A stretch of DNA of 64,000 nt from Flavobacterium gelidilacus DSM 15343 (GCF_000422685.1 NZ_KE383905.1:62001-126000); one strand, 5' to 3'. Shown: positions 8,360-17,907, counted from the stretch's first letter. Translations and numbers: made by a program. The notes: generated by a model not told the origin, from the sequence alone.

Positions 8360-9612
8360 TAATTCTTAATAACTTTTGATGTAGTTGATCCGTTTCCAAT
8401 CACTCTGTCATATCTGTCATTATTACCTCTATAGTAGACTATGATGTTGTATTGGTTTTCTGTTTGAAAGAAGTTTCCGTCAATGGCGTTTTCACTATCA
8501 ACTTTTCCGTTTTTGTCAGTTAAAGTATATTCGAAATTTACAAAACCTTGTTTTACTAAAATTGCTTTTTCATAGAAACCACTTTCTTTGTTGTATTCCA
8601 TTTTGTATTCATCTATTTTAGCATAGTTGTTAAACATTCCGCCAACGTAAATGTTGTTATTTGTAAAGGTGGTGGCTGCGTCTAATGTAAAATAAACCCA
8701 TGTGTAATCAGCTTGAATGGCTGAGTTTTCCGCTCCTCTATTATAAACTAAAAACCTTCCGTTTATGTCTGGAAAATAGGTGTAAATCTTGTTTTTTCTT
8801 TCATGATTTACGTAAAGATGAGTGTTGTATATGTCTCCAGCAGTATATTTTAAGACAGAGTTACTTGTTGCTCTTATAGTGCTGTTTTCATAATTCCAAA
8901 ATTCATTTCCACCCCAAAATTGGGTTTCTTCATTATATCTGTAAACCAACTCATTGCCAATTGTATATTGTGGAGCGATGTTGTGTTTTGCTGTGTCCCA
9001 TTTGGCATTTTGAAAAATACTTATTTTAATATTTTGCTTCGGATTTTGATAAATTGTTTCTCCTAAATTTATGGTGAAGTCTAAGTTTTGTTTTTCTTGA
9101 ACAGTTTGAATGTTCCTTGATTTTCTAACAACAGCTGGAGCTGAAACGATGTCTTCATAAATGATGAATTTTCTTGAAAAAACAATTTCTTTGTCATCAT
9201 TAAATATTTTAACAATGTAATTACCGCTTTTTGTAATTTGATTAAAACGATTTGGGAATTTTTGAACGTAGTGAGAATATAATTGCAAAGTATTGAATGA
9301 ATTTTCGTATGTAATTATACGTTGGTTGTCCATTCCTTGTAAATATTCAACTTTAGCTAAGTTAGTTGGTTTCCAATCGTAACTATATTGGGTTATTGTG
9401 TAGTAATAGTCAGCTTCATTCCCAAATAAGTCATCAAATTGAAGCTCAAAACCATCACCTAATCTAAAGAACGGAATAGCAACTGAGTCTCTTTGATGAA
9501 ATGAAACGGCTTTGATGTTATAAGGTGGAGAAATTTCTTGTTCAATTGGCGATTGAGAAAAAACGGATGTAAAACCAGTTATAATCAGCAGTAAGGGAAG
9601 TAATTTTGTCAT
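8359..9612 (-). CDS. Type IX secretion plug protein (DUF5103)
   Basis: A 417-residue secreted protein: a signal peptide to about residue 19 (TSVFSQ), then all-beta sequence rich in aromatic residues. The N-terminal YNIKAVSFH...PFFRLGDGFELQFDDL and YYYTITQYSYDW segments match the DUF5103 family. Known work on the Flavobacterium johnsoniae SprA translocon identified a member as Plug, which closes the periplasmic side of the SprA pore. Role here is by family and fits gldB/gldC elsewhere in the window. First gene of the plug-DUF3667-apaG operon, divergent from nqrA. Confidence 0.85.
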   Translation of the reverse strand: MTKLLPLLLIITGFTSVFSQSPIEQEISPPYNIKAVSFHQRDSVAIPFFRLGDGFELQFDDLFGNEADYYYTITQYSYDWKPTNLAKVEYLQGMDNQRIITYENSFNTLQLYSHYVQKFPNRFNQITKSGNYIVKIFNDDKEIVFSRKFIIYEDIVSAPAVVRKSRNIQTVQEKQNLDFTINLGETIYQNPKQNIKISIFQNAKWDTAKHNIAPQYTIGNELVYRYNEETQFWGGNEFWNYENSTIRATSNSVLKYTAGDIYNTHLYVNHERKNKIYTYFPDINGRFLVYNRGAENSAIQADYTWVYFTLDAATTFTNNNIYVGGMFNNYAKIDEYKMEYNKESGFYEKAILVKQGFVNFEYTLTDKNGKVDSENAIDGNFFQTENQYNIIVYYRGNNDRYDRVIGNGSTTSKVIKN

Positions 9613-9735
9613 AAAACTATGTATAGTATTCTGTAAATTTAGTAAATCTAAAAATAACTTTGCAATAATTATGCTTGAATCCTAAAAAACGATTATTTAG
9701 AATTATTTTAAATAGTAAAATCACATGGCTAAATA

Positions 9736-9768
9736 TTTGGTAAGCATATTGGTAAATGATTAAATTTG
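9736..9768 (+). promoter_or_regulatory. Promoter of the nqr operon
   Basis: TTTG at 9736-9739, a 21-nt spacer, and TAAATTTG at 9761-9768 match both elements of the Bacteroidota promoter. The predicted leader before the nqrA ATG is about 35 nt. Confidence 0.7.
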
Positions 9769-9808
9769 CACGTTTTATAAAATAGTACTAACCATATCTT
9801 CAATACAC

Positions 9809-11158
9809 ATGTCAAAAGACATTCGAATTAAAAAAGGTTTAGACCTTAAATTGAAGGGAGATGCAGAAAAAGTAGTTTCTGTAGTTTCTCGCTCGAAAGT
9901 CTATGCTATTAATCCTTCTGATTTTAACGGAGTGACACCAAAAATGGTTGTTAAAGAGGGGGCAAAAGTTAAAGCAGGTGAAATAATTTTCTACTCAAAA
10001 AATGATGAGTCAGTAAAATTTGTTTCTCCAGTTAGTGGAACAATCCAAGAAATCAAACGCGGTGAAAAAAGAGTTATTTTACAAATTCTTATCACAGCAG
10101 ATTCTCAAGACATTCACTTAGAGCATAGCAAAAAAAACCTAAAAGATTTATCTTCACAAGAAGTAAAAGAACAATTGTTGGCTTCAGGTTGTTGGCCATT
10201 TATCAATCAACGTCCTTATGATGTTATTGCTAATTCAGCAGACACCCCAAAAGCAATTTTTGTTTCAGCTTATGCTTCAGCACCTTTAACTGCAGATGTA
10301 GATTTTGTTTTAGAAAATAAAACAGAAGCATTTCAGGCAGGAATCGATGCATTAGCAAAATTGACTTCTGGAAAAGTCCATCTATCTTTAAAAGGCAAAG
10401 AGAAATCGGCTCTAGAAAACATTAGTGGCGTTTCAATACATAAAGTATTTGGACCACATCCAGCAGGTAATGTTGGTGTTCAGATTTCTAAAATTGACCC
10501 AATTAATGCTGGTGATCGAGTTTGGACTGTAGCTCCTCAGGATGTTGCAACTATTGGAGAGTTTTTCTTAACCGGAAAATTCAATGCAACGAAAACTATT
10601 GCGCTTTCGGGTTCAGAAGTTAAAGATGCCCAATATTACACTCTTATTTCAGGTGCTCAGATAAGCGATTTAGTTGCAGGAAAAATTAAAGGTGATAATG
10701 TTAGAATTATTTCTGGAGATATTTTTACTGGTAATAAAGTTACTCAAAATGGATTTCTAGGTTTTTACAGCAACACTGTAACGGTTATTCCTGAAGGTAA
10801 TGAATATAGAATGTTTGGATGGATGCCATTTGCAAGTCCAAGTATTCATAGTGCTCAACGTACAGGGTTGTCGTGGTTAATGCCGGGAAAAAAATATGCT
10901 CCTAATACTAATTTAAATGGTGAGGAAAGAGCTTTAGTTGTTACAGGTGAAATGGAAAATGTAATGCCATTGGATATTTATCCAATGCAGTTATTGAAAG
11001 CTTGTATTGCAAATGACATAGATAAAATGGAAAATCTTGGGATATACGAAGTAGCCCCAGAAGATTTTGCATTGATTGATTATACTAACACATCTAAATT
11101 AGAAGCTCAAGTGATTATTCGTAAAGCTTTAAATTTAATGATAAAAGAAGTAGGATAG
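9809..11158 (+). CDS. nqrA: Na+-translocating NADH:quinone reductase subunit A
   Basis: A 449-residue cytoplasmic-side subunit of the sodium pump that oxidises NADH, reduces quinone and exports Na+. It starts with the typical MSKDIRIKKGLDLKLKG and carries a lipoyl/biotinyl-like region (residues 20-100) and the conserved GPHPAGNVGVQI segment near residue 220. It has no membrane segments or cofactors, as expected for NqrA. First gene of nqrABCDEF, 2 nt before nqrB; the gene order is the standard one. Confidence 0.96.
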   Translation: MSKDIRIKKGLDLKLKGDAEKVVSVVSRSKVYAINPSDFNGVTPKMVVKEGAKVKAGEIIFYSKNDESVKFVSPVSGTIQEIKRGEKRVILQILITADSQDIHLEHSKKNLKDLSSQEVKEQLLASGCWPFINQRPYDVIANSADTPKAIFVSAYASAPLTADVDFVLENKTEAFQAGIDALAKLTSGKVHLSLKGKEKSALENISGVSIHKVFGPHPAGNVGVQISKIDPINAGDRVWTVAPQDVATIGEFFLTGKFNATKTIALSGSEVKDAQYYTLISGAQISDLVAGKIKGDNVRIISGDIFTGNKVTQNGFLGFYSNTVTVIPEGNEYRMFGWMPFASPSIHSAQRTGLSWLMPGKKYAPNTNLNGEERALVVTGEMENVMPLDIYPMQLLKACIANDIDKMENLGIYEVAPEDFALIDYTNTSKLEAQVIIRKALNLMIKEVG

Positions 11159-11160
11159 AT

Positions 11161-12318
11161 ATGAAATTTTTAAGAGATAAAATAGATCAAATTAAAAAGC
11201 CTTTTGGTAAAGGTGAGAAGTTTGAAAAATTTGCACCAGCTATTAATGCATTAGATACATTTTTATATGTACCTAATCACACTACGCACAAAGGTGCTCA
11301 TATTCGTGATGCGGTAGATTTGAAGAGAACAATGATTACTGTGATTTTAGCATTAGTTCCAGCTTTGATTTTTGGAATGTATAATGCAGGATTACAACAT
11401 TTTTCTCAAATCGAAGGTTCGGATATGACATTTATGCCATTATTCTTATTTGGATTATGGAAAATATTACCAATGATTATTGTTTCTTACGGAGTTGGTT
11501 TAGCGATCGAATTCGTATTTGCAATATATAGAGGTCATGAAGTTAATGAAGGTTACTTAGTAACTGGTTTGTTGATTCCGATGATTATGCCAATTGATTT
11601 ACCTTTGTGGATGTTAGCACTTTCTGTAGTGTTCGCAGTTGTAATTGGTAAAGAGGCTTTTGGTGGTACAGGAATGAATATCTTGAATCCTGCGCTTGTA
11701 GCAAGAGCATTTGCATTCTTTGCTTATCCTACATTTATGTCAGGTGATAAAGTTTGGGTTGCCGATGCGACTACTGTCGATGGAATTTCAGGAGAAACTA
11801 TCTTAGGTAAATTAGCAGCAGGTAAAGAAGTTGGTTACAATACAATGGATATGTTTGGAGGTTATATTCCAGGTTCTGTTGCAGAAACGTCAACTTTATG
11901 GATTCTTGTTGGAGCTGCAATTTTAATCATTACTGGAGTAGCTAGTTGGAGAATTATAGTTAGTGGATTTATCGGAGCAGCAATTATGGCACTTGGATTT
12001 GAAGCTTGGGGAGCAAATGCTCTTATGAGCTTTGGTCTTAATCATTTAGTTGTTGGTGGATTAGCCTTTGGTGTTGTTTTTATGGCAACAGATCCAGTTT
12101 CTGGAGCTCAGACTAATACAGGAAAACTAATTTATGGGTTTTTAATTGGTGTTTTTGGAATACTAATTAGAGTCTTTAATCCTGCTTATCCAGAAGGAAT
12201 AATGTTAGCAATATTATTGTTAAATGTTTTTGCTCCTACTATAGATCATTACGTAATTCAATCTAATGTTAACAGAAGAAAGAAAAGAGCAAATGTTAAC
12301 CAACTTAAAACCGCTTAA
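11161..12318 (+). CDS. nqrB: Na+-NQR subunit B (covalent FMN, membrane)
   Basis: A 385-residue polytopic membrane subunit with about nine to ten hydrophobic helices, forming the main Na+ path and binding riboflavin and covalent FMN. The flavinylation site is DGISGET at 207-213, so FMN should attach to T213; it fits the ApbE target pattern Dxx[S/G]xx[S/T]. The common form is SGAT, so the Glu replaces Ala here. ApbE is encoded downstream at 16059-17072. NPALVARAFAFFAYP at 176-190 is typical of the family. Confidence 0.96.
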   Translation: MKFLRDKIDQIKKPFGKGEKFEKFAPAINALDTFLYVPNHTTHKGAHIRDAVDLKRTMITVILALVPALIFGMYNAGLQHFSQIEGSDMTFMPLFLFGLWKILPMIIVSYGVGLAIEFVFAIYRGHEVNEGYLVTGLLIPMIMPIDLPLWMLALSVVFAVVIGKEAFGGTGMNILNPALVARAFAFFAYPTFMSGDKVWVADATTVDGISGETILGKLAAGKEVGYNTMDMFGGYIPGSVAETSTLWILVGAAILIITGVASWRIIVSGFIGAAIMALGFEAWGANALMSFGLNHLVVGGLAFGVVFMATDPVSGAQTNTGKLIYGFLIGVFGILIRVFNPAYPEGIMLAILLLNVFAPTIDHYVIQSNVNRRKKRANVNQLKTA

Positions 12319-12320
12319 TC

Positions 12321-13013
12321 ATGGATAGAAATAGTAATGGATATACATTTTTGTTTGCCGGAATTATGGTTATTGTTGTTGGAGCTTTATTAGCTTTTAC
12401 CGCGACTTCCTTAAAACCAGCACAAGATGAAAATGTAAAGAAAGAAAAAATGCAAAATATTCTTGCCTCGGTAGGAGTTGATGTAGATAGAGAAGCTGCA
12501 ACTGCTAAGTTTGGTGAAGTTGTTAAACAACAACTTTCATTAAGTGAAGATGGTTCAGAAAAGTCAGATGTTAATGCTTTTAAAGTAGACTTAAAAGAAG
12601 AATTAGCAAAACCTGTAGATAAACAAACTTATCCTTTATATGTTGCAGAACAAGACGGAAAAAGTTTCTACATCATCCCTTTAAGAGGTGCTGGTTTATG
12701 GGATGCAATTTGGGGTTATGTAGCTTTAGATTCTGACATGAATACTGTAAAGGGTACTGTGTTTGATCATAAAGGTGAAACTCCGGGTCTTGGGGCAGAA
12801 ATTACTCAAAAATGGTTTCAAGATCGTTTTGTAGGTAAAAAAATTAGAAATGAATCAGGTAAAATTGTTGGTGTTGAAGTTGTAAAAGCAAATGCTACTC
12901 CAAATGATGTTGATGCAATATCTGGAGCTACTATTACTAGTAATGGTGTTTCAGAAATGATTGCAGAGCGATTAGCACATTACCAAAGTTATTTTGATAA
13001 ATTAAAAAAATAA
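12321..13013 (+). CDS. nqrC: Na+-NQR subunit C (covalent FMN)
   Basis: A 230-residue subunit with one N-terminal membrane helix (residues 8-28) and a periplasmic FMN-binding domain. The covalent FMN site is DAISGAT at 198-204, placing the phosphoester on T204. ETPGLGAEI at 153-161 is the family's conserved flavin loop. It starts 2 nt after nqrB ends. It relays electrons between the Fe-S site of NqrD/E and NqrB. Confidence 0.96.
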   Translation: MDRNSNGYTFLFAGIMVIVVGALLAFTATSLKPAQDENVKKEKMQNILASVGVDVDREAATAKFGEVVKQQLSLSEDGSEKSDVNAFKVDLKEELAKPVDKQTYPLYVAEQDGKSFYIIPLRGAGLWDAIWGYVALDSDMNTVKGTVFDHKGETPGLGAEITQKWFQDRFVGKKIRNESGKIVGVEVVKANATPNDVDAISGATITSNGVSEMIAERLAHYQSYFDKLKK

Positions 13014-13016
13014 GTC

Positions 13017-13670
13017 ATGGCAGAAAAAAATAGTATTAAATCATTATTGGTTGATCCATTAGACGACAATAATCCAATTACAGTTCAAGTATTGGGTATT
13101 TGTTCTGCACTTGCAATTACAGTTCAATTAAAGCCAGCTATTGTAATGGCATTGTCTGTAATGGTTGTTACGGGTTTTAGTAACTTAATAGTTTCTTTAA
13201 TGAGAAACTTAATACCAAATCGTATTCGTATTATCGTTCAGTTGGTTGTTGTTGCTGCTTTAGTAATTTTAGTAGATCAAGTATTGAAAGCTTACGCATA
13301 TGATGTTAGTAAAGAATTATCCGTATTCGTAGGATTAATTATTACAAACTGTATTGTTATGGGACGTTTAGAGGCTTTCGCTTTAGCAAATCCTCCCGGT
13401 AAATCTTTTGTTGATGGAATCGGAAACGGTTTAGGATATGGGCTGATCTTGATATTAGTGGCTTTCTTTAGAGAGTTGTTAGGCTCTGGTAAATTATTAG
13501 GAATAGAAGTTTTAGGTCACAAAGGTGCAACACTTGCAGATTCTACTGGTTTATATGCTCATGGTTATGAAAACAACGGATTAATGTTGTTGTCTCCAAT
13601 GGCTTTAATTGTTGTAGGACTAATCATCTGGGCTCAACGTGCAAGAAACCGTAAATTAATAGAAAACTAA
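13017..13670 (+). CDS. nqrD: Na+-NQR subunit D
   Basis: A 217-residue membrane subunit with about six helices. C29 and C112 (in TNCIVMGR) sit at the same positions as the cysteines that, in the Vibrio cholerae complex, hold an iron-sulfur centre shared with NqrE. Begins 3 nt after nqrC. Paralogous to NqrE and to RnfA/E; the operon context fixes the assignment. Confidence 0.95.
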   Translation: MAEKNSIKSLLVDPLDDNNPITVQVLGICSALAITVQLKPAIVMALSVMVVTGFSNLIVSLMRNLIPNRIRIIVQLVVVAALVILVDQVLKAYAYDVSKELSVFVGLIITNCIVMGRLEAFALANPPGKSFVDGIGNGLGYGLILILVAFFRELLGSGKLLGIEVLGHKGATLADSTGLYAHGYENNGLMLLSPMALIVVGLIIWAQRARNRKLIEN

Positions 13671-13699
13671 TATAGCTTAGCTATTAAAAAAATATAAAA

Positions 13700-14317
13700 A
13701 TGCAAGAATTAGCAAGTTTATTTGTAAAAAGTATCTTCATTGAAAATATGATTTTCGCGTATTTTCTTGGAATGTGTTCTTACTTAGCAGTATCAAAAAC
13801 TGTTAAGACAGCCGTTGGTTTAGGAGTTGCTGTAGTGTTTGTATTAGCAATTACAGTTCCAATTAACTATTTGTTAGATAATTATCTTTTAAAACCAGGA
13901 GCATTAGCATGGTTGGGAAGTGATTATGCTTCAATAGATTTAAGTTTCTTAAGTTTTATTATGTTTATTGCTGTAATCGCTTCTATGGTTCAGTTAGTAG
14001 AAATGGTAGTAGAGAAATTTGCCCCAGCTTTATATAGTGCTTTAGGTATTTTCTTACCATTAATCGCTGTGAACTGTGCTATCTTAGGAGGTTCATTATT
14101 TATGCAACAAAAAGCATTTACAGGAATATCACAAGCAGTAACTTATGGTTTTGGGTCAGGAATTGGATGGCTTTTAGCTATTGTTGCAATTGCTGCTATT
14201 AGAGAAAAAATAACTTATTCAAACGTACCAGCTCCATTAAAAGGATTAGGAATTACTTTCATAATCACTGGATTAATGGCACTTGGTTTTATGAGTTTTA
14301 TGGGTATTAAAATATAA
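13700..14317 (+). CDS. nqrE: Na+-NQR subunit E
   Basis: A 205-residue, six-helix membrane subunit, inverted in topology relative to NqrD. C26 ([11 protein letters not shown]) and C126 (VNCAILGG) are the expected partners of the NqrD cysteines for the intramembrane Fe-S centre. It starts 29 nt after nqrD, the widest gap in the operon. Confidence 0.95.
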   Translation: MQELASLFVKSIFIENMIFAYFLGMCSYLAVSKTVKTAVGLGVAVVFVLAITVPINYLLDNYLLKPGALAWLGSDYASIDLSFLSFIMFIAVIASMVQLVEMVVEKFAPALYSALGIFLPLIAVNCAILGGSLFMQQKAFTGISQAVTYGFGSGIGWLLAIVAIAAIREKITYSNVPAPLKGLGITFIITGLMALGFMSFMGIKI

Positions 14318-14335
14318 TCAGAAAAAGAAAAGATT

Positions 14336-15622
14336 ATGGAAATAGTATTAAGTGTATTAGTTTTTTTAACGATAGTATTCCTTTTAGTGGGAATGTTATT
14401 GGGTGCAAAAGCAAAATTATTACCATCAGGGCCAGTTCATATTAAAATTAATGGCGAAAGTGATATTGAAGTTGAATCAGGAAGTACTTTGTTGTCTACA
14501 TTAGGAAACAATAAAATCTTCTTACCATCAGCTTGTGGTGGTGGTGGAACTTGTATTCAATGTAAATGTATTGTAACTGAAGGTGGTGGAGAAGCTTTGC
14601 CAACAGAGGTGCCACATTTTTCTAGAAAAGAACTTGCAGATGGTTGGAGACTTGGTTGTCAAGTTAAAGTTAAGAATGATATGGTTATTGAAGTTCCAGA
14701 AGAAGTATTTGGAATTAAAAAATTCGAAGCAAAAGTATATTCAAACTATAATGTAGCCTCATTTATTAAAGAATTCATCGTTGAATTACCAGATGATATG
14801 CATTATGAAGCAGGTGGATATATTCAAATTGAAATTCCAGAATGTGAAATAAAATATGCTGATATTGATATAACAGCTCATCCAGAAGAACATCCTGGTG
14901 ACCCTGAAAAATTTAAAGCTGAATGGGATAAATTTAATTTATGGCCATTGGTAATGAAAAACGATGAATTGGTTGAAAGAGCTTATTCAATGGCTTCTTA
15001 TCCAGCTGAAGGAAGAAAAATTATGTTAAACGTTCGTATTGCTACTCCACCTTGGGATAGAAATGCAAATGGTTGGGCAAAAGTAAATCCAGGAGTTGCT
15101 TCATCTTATATTTTCTCAATGAAATCTGGTGATCCTGTAGTTGTTTCAGGTCCTTATGGAGAATTCTTTATCAATGAATCAGAAGCAGAAATGTTATACG
15201 TAGGTGGTGGTGCCGGTATGGCTCCAATGCGTTCTCATTTATATCACTTATTCCGTACTGTAAAAACAGGAAGAAAAGTTACTTATTGGTATGGTGGACG
15301 TTCTAAAAGAGAGTTATTCTATACAGAACACTTTAGAGCCTTAGAGAAAGATTTCCCTAACTTTAAATTCTATTTAGCCCTTTCTGAACCAGCTCCAGAA
15401 GATAACTGGAAAATTAAAGAATCTATTGATGGTGAAGGTGACGGTTTTGTTGGTTTCATTCATAATGTAGTAATTGATAATTATTTATCTAAACATGAAG
15501 AACCAGAAGATATTGAATTATATTTTTGTGGGCCACCAATGATGAACCAAGCTGTTCAAAAAATGGGTGAAGACTTTGGTTTAGATCCGGATAATATTAG
15601 ATTTGATGACTTTGGAGGATAA
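14336..15622 (+). CDS. nqrF: Na+-NQR subunit F (NADH-oxidising, 2Fe-2S and FAD)
   Basis: A 428-residue entry subunit for NADH electrons. Order: one N-terminal membrane helix (2-23); ferredoxin domain with C67, C73, C76 and C108 as 2Fe-2S ligands; FAD domain with RAYSMASYP at 215-223; NADH domain with GGGAGMAPMRS at 290-300 and CGPPMM near the C-terminus, which ends in FDDFGG. A strong terminator follows, ending the nqr operon. Confidence 0.96.
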   Translation: MEIVLSVLVFLTIVFLLVGMLLGAKAKLLPSGPVHIKINGESDIEVESGSTLLSTLGNNKIFLPSACGGGGTCIQCKCIVTEGGGEALPTEVPHFSRKELADGWRLGCQVKVKNDMVIEVPEEVFGIKKFEAKVYSNYNVASFIKEFIVELPDDMHYEAGGYIQIEIPECEIKYADIDITAHPEEHPGDPEKFKAEWDKFNLWPLVMKNDELVERAYSMASYPAEGRKIMLNVRIATPPWDRNANGWAKVNPGVASSYIFSMKSGDPVVVSGPYGEFFINESEAEMLYVGGGAGMAPMRSHLYHLFRTVKTGRKVTYWYGGRSKRELFYTEHFRALEKDFPNFKFYLALSEPAPEDNWKIKESIDGEGDGFVGFIHNVVIDNYLSKHEEPEDIELYFCGPPMMNQAVQKMGEDFGLDPDNIRFDDFGG

Positions 15623-15634
15623 TCTAAAAAACAC

Positions 15635-15667
15635 AAAACCGATTCAGAAATGAGTCGGTTTTTTTTA
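15635..15667 (+). terminator. Terminator of the nqr operon
   Basis: An 11-bp stem, AAAACCGATTC paired with GAGTCGGTTTT (one G-T pair), with a 6-nt loop and a T tract, 12 nt after the nqrF stop. Confidence 0.88.
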
Positions 15668-15706
15668 TTTTATGATTTGTTCTAAATTTTACATTTTCAA
15701 TTTTAT

Positions 15707-15714
15707 TATCTTTG
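15707..15714 (+). promoter_or_regulatory. -7 box, apparently for a leaderless transcript
   Basis: TATCTTTG ends only 4 nt before the ATG at 15719, so transcription should start at or within a base or two of the start codon. Confidence 0.55.
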
Positions 15715-15718
15715 CTTT

Positions 15719-16081
15719 ATGGAAGAGCTTTCAGAACAAGAATTACACCAAATTGCAATGAATCATGTTGGCAGAGACCTTGAAAAAAAAGGGTTTGAAT
15801 TCATCGCAATCAATAGTCAACTAAAAAAACATCCTCAATTTGTTTGTGTTGATACGCAAAATACATTACATTTTGTAATGGTTCAAGCAGTTCCGTATCC
15901 AATAAATCCAGACGAACCAAATGAGCTTTTTATAGATACATTTCTAAATCATGCCAAAAAGAAAAATGCTAAAGTTTTATTTGCTGGAGTTGGAATAGCA
16001 AATGCAGAAGACTTTGAAAAACCAATTTACACATCAACAGATTACATAATCAATTATAATGGATATAAAGAACTTAGTTAG
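15719..16081 (+). CDS. Conserved small protein of unknown function, linked to nqr/apbE
   Basis: A 120-residue soluble protein with no signal peptide or membrane helix. I recognise no catalytic motif; features are a charged N-terminus (EELSEQELHQIAMNHVGRDLEKKGFEF cannot be tied to a known family), a run HFVMVQAVPYPINPDEP near residue 60 and a mixed alpha/beta pattern. It is encoded between nqrF and apbE and overlaps apbE by 23 nt, so the two are probably translated together. Proteins of this kind have, as I recall, been labelled NqrF in some databases; that name is not supported, as there are no cysteines for Fe-S and no flavin motif. A helper in flavin transfer is a guess from position only. 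Confidence 0.8.
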   Translation: MEELSEQELHQIAMNHVGRDLEKKGFEFIAINSQLKKHPQFVCVDTQNTLHFVMVQAVPYPINPDEPNELFIDTFLNHAKKKNAKVLFAGVGIANAEDFEKPIYTSTDYIINYNGYKELS

Positions 16082-17072
16082 TTTTATCGGAATAATAATT
16101 TTGTTTGCTTCTTGTAAAAAAAGTGAACCAATATTTCAAATCCTGCAAGGAGAAGCTCAAGGAAGTACTTACAATATAAAATATATTGCAAATGAAGAAG
16201 TAGTGTCAAAAGCACAAATTGATTCTATATTGTTAGCTTTTGATATGTCTCTTTCGACTTATCGTGATGACTCAAAGATTTCTAAAATTAATGCTGGTGA
16301 TTCAACTGTAATTGTAGACGATTTTTTTGTGGAAACATTCAAAGCTTCCAATCAAATTTTTAAAGAAACAAACGGACTTTTTGACCCAACAATTGGCGTT
16401 TTAGTGAATGCTTATGGTTTTGGGCCAAGTCATCAAAGAAAAGATTTAAATCAGACACAAGTTGATAGTTTATTGAATTTTGTAGGATTTGATAAAGTGA
16501 AATTAAATGCAAACAAAACTATTTCAAAACTTCACAAAGAAACCTATTTCGACTTTAATGCAATTGCTCAAGGTTATTCAGTCGATGTGGTTGCAGATTT
16601 CTTAAAGTCAAAAGGTATTGAAAACGGAATTGTAGAAATTGGTGGTGAATTAATAGGTTTCGGAAAAAACATAATTGATAACAAAAATTGGATAATCGGA
16701 ATTGATGATCCGTTACAAAGTCCAGAAGAAAGAACTTTAATAGCAAAAGTCAAAATCGAAAATCTTGGAATGGCAACTTCAGGAAATTATAGAAAAGTTG
16801 TAACAGATTCGATTACAGGTGAAAAATTTGTTCATACTATAAATCCAAAAACAGGAAAGCCTCAAAAAGGAAATGTTTTAAGTGCAACCGTTTTAGCACC
16901 AACTTGTATGATGGCTGATGGTTATGCAACTGCTTTTATGGTTTATGACATCAAGCAAGGAATTGAATTTGTCCAAAAACACAAAGATCTATTTGTATTA
17001 TTGATATACATAGATGAAAATAATAAAGTACAACAATTCAAAACAGAAAATTTCAAGAGTTTAGTCCAATAA
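16059..17072 (+). CDS. apbE: FAD:protein FMN transferase (lipoprotein ApbE)
   Basis: A 337-residue enzyme that moves FMN from FAD to a Thr/Ser of target proteins on the outer face of the membrane. The lipobox LFASC places the lipidated Cys at residue 19. Family features seen: EAQGSTYNIKY near residue 32, LSTYRDDSKISKIN (about 70), YDFN-like FDFNAIAQGYSVD (about 165), EIGGEL (near 190) and the HTINPKTGKP loop (about 255). The targets are probably NqrB T213 and NqrC T204, encoded just upstream. It overlaps the preceding small gene by 23 nt; the ATG at 16059 is the only start that keeps the signal peptide. Confidence 0.95.
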   Translation: MDIKNLVSFIGIIILFASCKKSEPIFQILQGEAQGSTYNIKYIANEEVVSKAQIDSILLAFDMSLSTYRDDSKISKINAGDSTVIVDDFFVETFKASNQIFKETNGLFDPTIGVLVNAYGFGPSHQRKDLNQTQVDSLLNFVGFDKVKLNANKTISKLHKETYFDFNAIAQGYSVDVVADFLKSKGIENGIVEIGGELIGFGKNIIDNKNWIIGIDDPLQSPEERTLIAKVKIENLGMATSGNYRKVVTDSITGEKFVHTINPKTGKPQKGNVLSATVLAPTCMMADGYATAFMVYDIKQGIEFVQKHKDLFVLLIYIDENNKVQQFKTENFKSLVQ

Positions 17073-17073
17073 A

Positions 17074-17844
17074 TTACTTATAACAAACTGGAATAATTTC
17101 TCCTTTGGCTAAACAATATTTCTCAACTAATTCAGGTGAAATGGTATTTGTATAATCTACTTCTTCAACCTTAAAACCAATGCTTCTTAATTTGTCAAAA
17201 TAATCTCTTCCGTAAACACGTACGTGATCATATTGTCCAAATATTTTGGAACGTTCTTTTTGGTCAGTAATAGAATCATCAGAAAAAGTAACAGCACGAG
17301 ATAAATCTTGAGGAATCTGAAAAATCCCCATTCCACTTGGTTTTAGAACGCGATATAATTCTTGCATCGCTTTAGTGTCATCTGGAATATGTTCCAAAAC
17401 ATGATTGCATAAAACAATATCATAGTGATTGTCTTCAAAAGGTAAATTACATATATCTGCTTTTACATCAGCCAAAGGTGAAAGTAAATCAGTTGTAGTA
17501 TATTCTATATTTGATTGCTTTTTAAAACGCTTATAAAATTCTTGTTCCGGAGCAAAATGCAAGACCTTAAGTTTGGTTTCCGAAGTAAAAAAATTAGTTT
17601 CATTCTGTAAATACAACCATAGTAAACGATGTCTTTCCAAAGAAAGTGTACTTGGTGATAATACATTATTTCGTTGTGTTCCATAACCATAGGGTAAAAA
17701 CATACTAAAACTTTTTCCGTCGATTGGATCGGTGAAACGATTTCCTCTCAGTAAAAAAGCTAAAATTGGTCGAACCACTATACTCAGTCGAATTAAGATT
17801 GGTCTTGGAATTGTATTAAGAATGAATTTGAATATTTTTTTCAT
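17074..17844 (-). CDS. Class I SAM-dependent methyltransferase
   Basis: A 256-residue methyltransferase of the Methyltransf_11 type. The SAM motif I region is VLHFAPEQEF near residue 94, followed by the acidic TTDL and DICNLPFEDNHYDIVLCNHVLEHIPDD (post I and motif II) and LKPSGMGIFQIPQ. The first 35 residues are basic and hydrophobic and could associate with the membrane. Substrate unknown; relatives are often found near glycan genes, but here the neighbours are map (63 nt upstream) and convergent apbE. Confidence 0.8.
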   Translation of the reverse strand: MKKIFKFILNTIPRPILIRLSIVVRPILAFLLRGNRFTDPIDGKSFSMFLPYGYGTQRNNVLSPSTLSLERHRLLWLYLQNETNFFTSETKLKVLHFAPEQEFYKRFKKQSNIEYTTTDLLSPLADVKADICNLPFEDNHYDIVLCNHVLEHIPDDTKAMQELYRVLKPSGMGIFQIPQDLSRAVTFSDDSITDQKERSKIFGQYDHVRVYGRDYFDKLRSIGFKVEEVDYTNTISPELVEKYCLAKGEIIPVCYK

Positions 17845-17907
17845 ATTTATTTTCCGTGAAAACGGAAATCTATTTTTTATACTTTATGGTTTAAATTAAA
17901 AAGTAAC

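Noticed and set aside
15719..16081. Second nqrF gene.
   Set aside because: The protein has no ferredoxin cysteines, FAD or NADH motifs.
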